NCBI GenBank assembly: GCA_028698405.1
Contig: JAQVDF010000019.1
Location: 1 to 11,516 of the forward strand
Reading direction: 5' to 3'
DNA length: 11,516 bases
Source of the DNA: Phenylobacterium sp.
GTDB lineage: Bacteria > Pseudomonadota > Alphaproteobacteria > Caulobacterales > Caulobacteraceae
Both the position numbers and the translations under genes were made by a program. The notes below the pieces were generated by a model. It was given only the letters and a program-made list of their open reading frames with translations, searched no databases and was not told the origin of the DNA. Below, in pieces: positions 7,978 through 11,516 of this stretch (position 1 is its first letter; each line of letters starts with the position of its first letter).

Positions 7978-9006
7978 ATGAACCTGGCGGCTCTGAACGA
8001 GATTGCCGAGAAGATGGTCACGCCCGGAAAGGGCATTCTGGCCGCGGACGAAAGCTCGGGCACCATCAAGAAGCGGTTCGACGCCATCGGCGTGGAATCC
8101 ACCGAAACCAACCGTCGCGACTACCGCGAGCTGCTGTTCCGCTCGACGGAAGCGATGCAGAATTGCATCTCGGGCGTCATCCTCTACGAGGAGACCCTCT
8201 ACCAGGACGCCGCCGACGGCACCCCGCTGGTGAAGCTGATCGCCGACGCCGGCGCCGTCCCGGGCATCAAGGTCGACAAGGGCGCCAAGCCCCTGCCCGG
8301 CTTCCCCGGCGAGCTGATCACCGAAGGCCTGGACGGCCTGCCCGAGCGGCTGGCCAAGGACTACGAGCGCGGCGCACGCTTCGCCAAGTGGCGGGCGGTG
8401 ATCGACATCGCCGACGGCATCCCGACCGCCGGCGCGGTGAAGGCCAACGCCCATGCCCTGGCCCGCTACGCCCGCATCTGCCAGGAGGCGCAGATCGTTC
8501 CGATCGTCGAGCCGGAAGTTCTGATGGACGGCGGCCACGACATCGCCCGCTGCGACGAGGTCACCCGCTTCGTGCTGCAGACCGTGTTCCAGGAGCTGTT
8601 CGACCTGCGCGTGGCCCTGGAAGGCATCGTGCTGAAGCCGAACATGGTCATCAGCGGCAAGAAGTGCGCGAACCGCGCCGGGGTCGAGGAGGTCGCCCGT
8701 CGCACCATCGCGGCGCTGAAGGCCACGGTGCCGTCGGCGGTTCCGGGCATCGCCTACCTCTCCGGCGGCCAGTCGGACAAGGAGGCCACCGCCCACCTCG
8801 ACGCGATGAACAAGCTCGGCGGCTTCCCCTGGAAGATGACCTTCTCCTACGGCCGCGCCCTGCAGGCCGCGCCGCAGAAGGCCTGGAGCGGCAAGGCCGA
8901 GAACGTCCCGGCCGCCCAGAGCGCCTTCATCCACCGCGCGCGGATGAACGCCCTGGCCACCCAGGGCAAGTGGGACGACAGCCTGGAGCGGGCGCTGGCC
9001 GCCTAA
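7978..9006 (+). CDS. fba: Fructose-bisphosphate aldolase, class I
   Basis: This enzyme reversibly cleaves fructose 1,6-bisphosphate to dihydroxyacetone phosphate and glyceraldehyde 3-phosphate through a lysine Schiff base, without metal. The 342-residue product is the eukaryote-like class I form. It has the N-terminal GILAADESSGTIKKRF, the phosphate/substrate region GIKVDKGAKPLPG, FAKWRAVI (Lys137, equivalent to rabbit Lys146), IVEPEVLMDGGHD, and the Schiff-base motif GIVLKPNMV (Lys220, rabbit Lys229). YLSGGQSD and FSYGRALQ line the phosphate site. The C-terminus is short and lacks the terminal Tyr typical of animal aldolases. The ATG at 7978 is preceded by GGGGA and lies 14 bases after the pgk stop. 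An upstream open extension inside pgk was rejected because family similarity begins at MNLAAL. It is the last gene of the cluster, followed by a strong hairpin. Confidence 0.96.
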   Translation: MNLAALNEIAEKMVTPGKGILAADESSGTIKKRFDAIGVESTETNRRDYRELLFRSTEAMQNCISGVILYEETLYQDAADGTPLVKLIADAGAVPGIKVDKGAKPLPGFPGELITEGLDGLPERLAKDYERGARFAKWRAVIDIADGIPTAGAVKANAHALARYARICQEAQIVPIVEPEVLMDGGHDIARCDEVTRFVLQTVFQELFDLRVALEGIVLKPNMVISGKKCANRAGVEEVARRTIAALKATVPSAVPGIAYLSGGQSDKEATAHLDAMNKLGGFPWKMTFSYGRALQAAPQKAWSGKAENVPAAQSAFIHRARMNALATQGKWDDSLERALAA

Positions 9007-9041
9007 GAGGGCGCCGGCGAACCGCCGACGACGGAACCGCC

Positions 9042-9070
9042 TTGCGCCTCGCCGGATTGGTGAGGCGTGA
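9042..9070 (+). terminator. End-of-cluster hairpin after fba
   Basis: In plus-strand RNA, 9042-9053 pairs with 9059-9070 over 12 consecutive base pairs, including three G-U wobbles, closing a GGAUU loop. It lies 36 bases after the fba stop. On the other strand the wobbles become A-C mismatches, so the structure belongs to the rightward transcript. No real T-run follows (only ACCTTTCC), so it may terminate weakly or stabilise the gap-pgk-fba message. Its 3' arm covers the GTG start proposed for the next gene. Confidence 0.5.
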
Positions 9071-9318
9071 GGCGCCACCTTTCCATGATCGCCGCCATAG
9101 CAGGCCTGGCCCTGCTGGGCGGCGTTTTGGTTTGGCTGCTGCTGCTGACCGACGCGTTCGGCGGCCTGGGGCCGGTGCTGCCCTGGATGATCGGCGGAGT
9201 GCTGGCCACCGCGCTGCTCACCGGCGTCCTGATGTGGCTGGCCTTCTTCTCCTCGCGCCGCGGCTACGACGAGCCCTACGACGTCAACAAGCCGAACGGC
9301 GGCCGCCCGCCGCCGTAG
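9067..9318 (+). CDS. Small two-helix membrane protein, function unknown
   Basis: I do not recognise this 83-residue protein. It has two hydrophobic helices, about residues 7-28 (MIAAIAGLALLGG... ending in LLLLT) and 37-61 (VLPWMIGGVLATALL... ending in LAFF), joined by a short DAFGGLGP turn. A polar tail, SSRRGYDEPYDVNKPNGG, follows. Arg-Arg-His ahead of helix 1 and Arg-Arg after helix 2 place both ends in the cytoplasm by the positive-inside rule. The GTG at 9067 keeps those N-terminal charges but has no well-placed Shine-Dalgarno and lies in a hairpin arm; the in-frame ATG at 9085 is the alternative start, with GAGG 12 bases ahead. Codon bias is like that of its neighbours. It lies downstream of fba and converges on the transporter, with seven bases between stop codons. 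Confidence 0.7.
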   Translation: MRRHLSMIAAIAGLALLGGVLVWLLLLTDAFGGLGPVLPWMIGGVLATALLTGVLMWLAFFSSRRGYDEPYDVNKPNGGRPPP

Positions 9319-9325
9319 CCGCCCA

Positions 9326-10978
9326 TCAGGCGTCGATGTCGGCGCCCCGCATCTCACGTACGAAGAACAGGCCGACGGCGAGCGTCACGGCGGCGATGGC
9401 GATCGGGTACCAGAGGCCGAAGTAGATGTTCCCTGTGGCGGCCACCATGGCGAAAGCCGTGGGGGGTAGGAAGCCGCCGAACCAGCCGTTTCCGATGTGA
9501 TAGGGCAGCGACATCGAGGTGTAGCGGATCCTCGCCGGAAACATCTCCACCAGGGCCGCGGCGATCGGGCCGTAGACCATGGTGACGTAGAGCATCAGCA
9601 CGAACAGGACGCCGACCACCAGCGGACGGTCGACCTGCGCCGGATCGGCCTTGGCCGGGTAGCCGGCCAAGGCCAGCACTGTGCCGATCTGGGACTGCCA
9701 GGCCTTCTTGGCGGCCTCGAATTCGGCCTTGGACATGCCGCGACCATCGAAGCTCTCGACGGCCACCTGGCCCACCTGCACCACCGCCAGGGATCCGGCG
9801 GGCGCAGGCCGGTTCTCGTAGGAGACGCCGGCGCTCGCCAGGTGCGACTTGGCCACGTCGCAGGACGAGGCGAAGGTCTGCCGCCCGATCGGGTCGAACT
9901 GGAAGGCGCAGTCGGCGGGATCGGCGATGACCGTCACCGGCGCCCGCTCGGCCGCCGCGGCGAGCTGCGGGTTGGCCGCCACGGTCAGGGTCTTGAACAG
10001 CGGGAAGTAGGTCAGCACCGCCAGCAGGCAGCCCAGGAGGATGATCGGTTTGCGGCCGATGCGGTCCGACAGCCAGCCGAACACCACGAAGAAGGGCGTG
10101 CCCAGCACCAGGGCCAGCGCCAGCAGCGTGTTGGCCTGCGCCCCGTCCACCTTCAGCATCCGCTCGAGGAAGAACAGGGCGTAGAACTGGCCGGTGTACC
10201 AGATCACCGCCTGCCCGGCGGTGAGGCCGACCAGCGCCAGCAGCACCAGCTTCAGGTTCGGCCAGCGGGCGAAGCTCTCGGTCAGCGGCGCCTTGGAGGC
10301 CCGTCCCTCGCTGACCATCTTCTGGAACACCGGGCTCTCGTTGAGCCGCAGGCGGATCCACAGCGAGACGGCAAGCAGCACGATCGAGACCAGGAAGGGG
10401 ATGCGCCAGCCCCAGGCGCCGAAGGCGTCCTCGCCCAGCGCCGTGCGGGCCGCCAGGATGACCATCAGGCTGAGGAACAGGCCGAGCGTCGCCGTCGTCT
10501 GGATGAAGCTGGTGTAGAGGCCGCGCCGGCCCGGCGGCGCGTGCTCGGCGACGTAGGTGGCGGCCCCGCCGTACTCGCCGCCCAGCGCCAGCCCCTGCAC
10601 CAGACGCATGACGATCAGCAGGATCGGGGCGGCGACGCCGATCTGCCCGTAGCCTGGCAGCAGGCCGACCACGAAGGTCGACAGCCCCATCAGCATCATG
10701 GTGACCAGGAAGGTGTTCTTGCGCCCCCACAGGTCGCCGAGGCGGCCGAACACCAGCGCCCCGAACGGGCGGACCGCGAAGCCCGCCGCGAACGCCAGCA
10801 GCGCGAAGATGTAGCCGGTCGTCGCGTTGACGCCCGAAAAGAAGTGCTGGGTGATGAAGCCGGCCAGCGAGCCGTACAGGTAGAAGTCGTACCACTCGAA
10901 GATGGTGCCGGCGGACGCGCCCCCGATCACCAGCGCATGCCGCCGTCCGCCCTCGCCTTCCGCCGCCGCTTCGGCCAT
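9326..10978 (-). CDS. MFS transporter, metabolite:proton symporter (MHS) type
   Basis: This is a 550-residue inner-membrane secondary transporter with 12 predicted helices. Hallmarks of the MHS branch (ProP, KgtP and ShiA relatives) are GTIFEWYDFYLYG in helix 1, the loop 2-3 motif GRLGDLWGRKN, RLVQGLALGGEYGGA in helix 4, and the second-half loop GWLSDRIGRKP. Such proteins usually bring in small organic acids, betaines or shikimate with protons; the substrate cannot be told here. The loop between helices 9 and 10 (about residues 331-451) is roughly 120 residues, far longer than usual. By topology it is periplasmic, and it carries a cysteine pair, Cys357 and Cys373, that could form a disulfide. 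The ATG at 10978 follows a purine-rich GGGGGAGGG. It may be read from its own promoter or together with the small gene to its right, 61 bases away. Confidence 0.92.
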   Translation of the reverse strand: MAEAAAEGEGGRRHALVIGGASAGTIFEWYDFYLYGSLAGFITQHFFSGVNATTGYIFALLAFAAGFAVRPFGALVFGRLGDLWGRKNTFLVTMMLMGLSTFVVGLLPGYGQIGVAAPILLIVMRLVQGLALGGEYGGAATYVAEHAPPGRRGLYTSFIQTTATLGLFLSLMVILAARTALGEDAFGAWGWRIPFLVSIVLLAVSLWIRLRLNESPVFQKMVSEGRASKAPLTESFARWPNLKLVLLALVGLTAGQAVIWYTGQFYALFFLERMLKVDGAQANTLLALALVLGTPFFVVFGWLSDRIGRKPIILLGCLLAVLTYFPLFKTLTVAANPQLAAAAERAPVTVIADPADCAFQFDPIGRQTFASSCDVAKSHLASAGVSYENRPAPAGSLAVVQVGQVAVESFDGRGMSKAEFEAAKKAWQSQIGTVLALAGYPAKADPAQVDRPLVVGVLFVLMLYVTMVYGPIAAALVEMFPARIRYTSMSLPYHIGNGWFGGFLPPTAFAMVAATGNIYFGLWYPIAIAAVTLAVGLFFVREMRGADIDA

Positions 10979-11039
10979 GCGCCCTCCCCCAAGGCTTTTC
11001 GTTGCAGCCTAGTGGCGAAGCGGCGCAGTCGCCAAGGGT

Positions 11040-11261
11040 CTAGCGCTGGGCCTCCAGGCGGTGCTCCGCGTCGGGCGAGGCCTGGCTGTCGCCGGCGTTC
11101 GGGTGGTCGTACTGCTCCCGCGTGGCCGCCTCGGTGAGGGCGTCCTTACGGCGGTCGCGGCGGGCGTTGTAGGCGGCGCCCCAGGCCAGCGCGGCCCCCA
11201 GCAGGGCGACGCCGATCACCGTCACCACGAACCAGAAGGCGCCAGAGCTGATGTCGAGCAT
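11040..11261 (-). CDS. Small single-helix membrane protein, function unknown
   Basis: The 73-residue product starts with a short N-terminus, a single hydrophobic helix (about residues 8-30, FWFVVTVIGVALLGAALAWG), then a basic stretch YNARRDRRKD and an acidic/polar tail with TREQYDHPNAGD. Arg and Lys after the helix place the tail in the cytoplasm. I recall small alphaproteobacterial membrane proteins with a similar helix plus TREQYD-type tail, but know of no function. The ATG at 11261 has GGAG 10 bases ahead, and that GGAG sits in the 3' arm of a 10-bp hairpin (11272-11295), which may restrain translation. It lies upstream of the transporter on the same strand, separated by 61 bases. Confidence 0.72.
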   Translation of the reverse strand: MLDISSGAFWFVVTVIGVALLGAALAWGAAYNARRDRRKDALTEAATREQYDHPNAGDSQASPDAEHRLEAQR

Positions 11262-11271
11262 GCGCGTCTAA

Positions 11272-11295
11272 CTCCAGATCTCGTCAGACCTGGAG
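11272..11295 (-). promoter_or_regulatory. Hairpin masking the ribosome-binding site of the small membrane gene
   Basis: As minus-strand RNA, CUCCAGGUCU (11295-11286) pairs with AGAUCUGGAG (11281-11272) over 10 continuous pairs with one G-U, closing a GACG loop. On the plus strand the same position would be an A-C mismatch, favouring a role in the leftward RNA. The 3' arm ends in GGAG, the only Shine-Dalgarno-like sequence before the ATG at 11261. It could be a translational switch, or simply a DNA dyad for a protein. Confidence 0.45.
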
Positions 11296-11350
11296 AACCG
11301 GCGGGCGGGCGAAAGGCTCCGAACATTCTGCTCATCCGCATCTCGCCCGA

Positions 11351-11384
11351 CCTCCCTCCCCCCCGACGCGAAGCGGGGGAGAGG
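11351..11384. repeat. GC-rich palindromic intergenic element
   Basis: CCTC-CC-TCCCCC (11351-11362) pairs with GGGGGAGAGG (11375-11384) with a two-base bulge, around a core containing the small CGC-GAA-GCG hairpin. Short C-rich/G-rich palindromes with a GCGAAGC-type core are common between genes in Caulobacterales, so this is probably a copy of a dispersed repeat. Only one copy is in the window. It is not a terminator in either direction: on the plus strand it is followed by AAAAA. Confidence 0.5.
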
Positions 11385-11428
11385 AAAAACGGAGGAGGAA
11401 GGCTGACGCCGCACCTTACTACGAGTTA

Positions 11429-11446
11429 ATGCACGCTAGCTTGCAT
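11429..11446. promoter_or_regulatory. 18-bp operator-like palindrome
   Basis: ATGCACGCTAGCTTGCAT is a near-perfect 18-bp palindrome: eight of nine base pairs are symmetric, with arms ATGCA and TGCAT and core GCTAGC. It ends 29 bases before a possible GTG start at 11476, where the operator of an autoregulated repressor is often found. The core GCTAGC also partly matches the Caulobacter -10 consensus. The regulator is unknown. Confidence 0.5.
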
Positions 11447-11475
11447 CGCCCAATACCTTGCGAGAAACTGAACCC

Positions 11476-11516
11476 GTGACTTCCCTGACGCGGGGCCGAC
11501 GTGACCGAGACCATCC
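11476..11516 (+). CDS. Possible start of a rightward gene, cut by the window edge
   Basis: From the GTG at 11476 the frame is open to the edge and reads MTSLTRGRRDRDH. The basic, Arg-rich start resembles N-termini of TetR-family repressors (GRRDRD before the helix-turn-helix), and the palindrome just upstream would suit one. No good Shine-Dalgarno is visible. A second GTG at 11501, in another frame (MTETI), is an equally possible start. Too little is present to be sure a gene begins here. Confidence 0.3.
   Translation, partial: MTSLTRGRRDRDH

Noticed and set aside
7453..9357. Long minus-strand frame opposite pgk and fba, and similar ones opposite gap
   Set aside because: Antisense shadow of GC-rich genes, with no recognisable domain.
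9497..11137. Plus-strand open frame opposite the transporter
   Set aside because: Gln/His/Arg/Gly-rich nonsense protein typical of antisense reading; the minus-strand transporter has 12 clear helices and family motifs.
11351..11390. Intrinsic terminator at the GC-rich palindrome
   Set aside because: The A-run is on the wrong side for a plus-strand terminator, and on the minus strand the T-run precedes rather than follows the stem.
1..11516. CRISPR array, tRNA, insertion sequence, toxin-antitoxin or defence genes
   Set aside because: No spaced direct repeats, cloverleaf, transposase motifs or recognisable defence domains were found; the window is ordinary housekeeping DNA with some unexplained small elements.

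Overview
The window is high-GC DNA with strong G/C preference at third codon positions. Gene content and order point to an alphaproteobacterium of the Caulobacterales (Caulobacter/Phenylobacterium type). The main clue is a zauP-zapA pair followed by a 6S RNA and 5-formyltetrahydrofolate cyclo-ligase; alphaproteobacterial-type Gap, Pgk and class I aldolase sequences agree. This is chromosomal housekeeping DNA. I see no transposase, integrase, phage gene, CRISPR array or tRNA.

Layout. (1) Positions 1-2183, minus strand, read right to left: zauP and zapA (Z-ring focusing pair), the 6S RNA gene ssrS with its own promoter, 5-formyltetrahydrofolate cyclo-ligase, and a YmdB-type metallophosphoesterase that runs off the left edge. 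(2) Positions 2184-2359: a divergent intergenic region. (3) Positions 2360-9006, plus strand: transketolase and formate-dependent GAR transformylase (purT), four bases apart, then a 210-bp regulatory gap, then a tight gap-pgk-fba cluster for the middle of glycolysis/Calvin-type triose metabolism. (4) Positions 9007-9318: a strong end-of-cluster hairpin and a small two-helix membrane protein. (5) Positions 9326-11261, minus strand: a 12-helix MHS-type major facilitator with an enlarged periplasmic loop, and a small one-helix membrane protein. (6) Positions 11262-11516: non-coding DNA with three distinct dyad structures, and probably the first codons of a rightward gene.

How the genes work together: transketolase makes and consumes glyceraldehyde 3-phosphate and supplies pentose phosphate for PRPP. 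Aldolase, Gap and Pgk process the same triose phosphates. PurT uses formate in the purine pathway fed by PRPP, and the folate cyclo-ligase to the left also belongs to one-carbon metabolism. ZauP/ZapA and 6S RNA link the left part to cell division and growth-phase control of transcription.

No new multi-gene system is visible. The parts most worth a second look are non-coding: the 6S RNA fold and its promoter, a 10-bp inverted repeat bracketing the gap promoter, two hairpins whose G-U pairs favour one RNA strand and which cover translation start signals, and an 18-bp operator-like palindrome near the right end.
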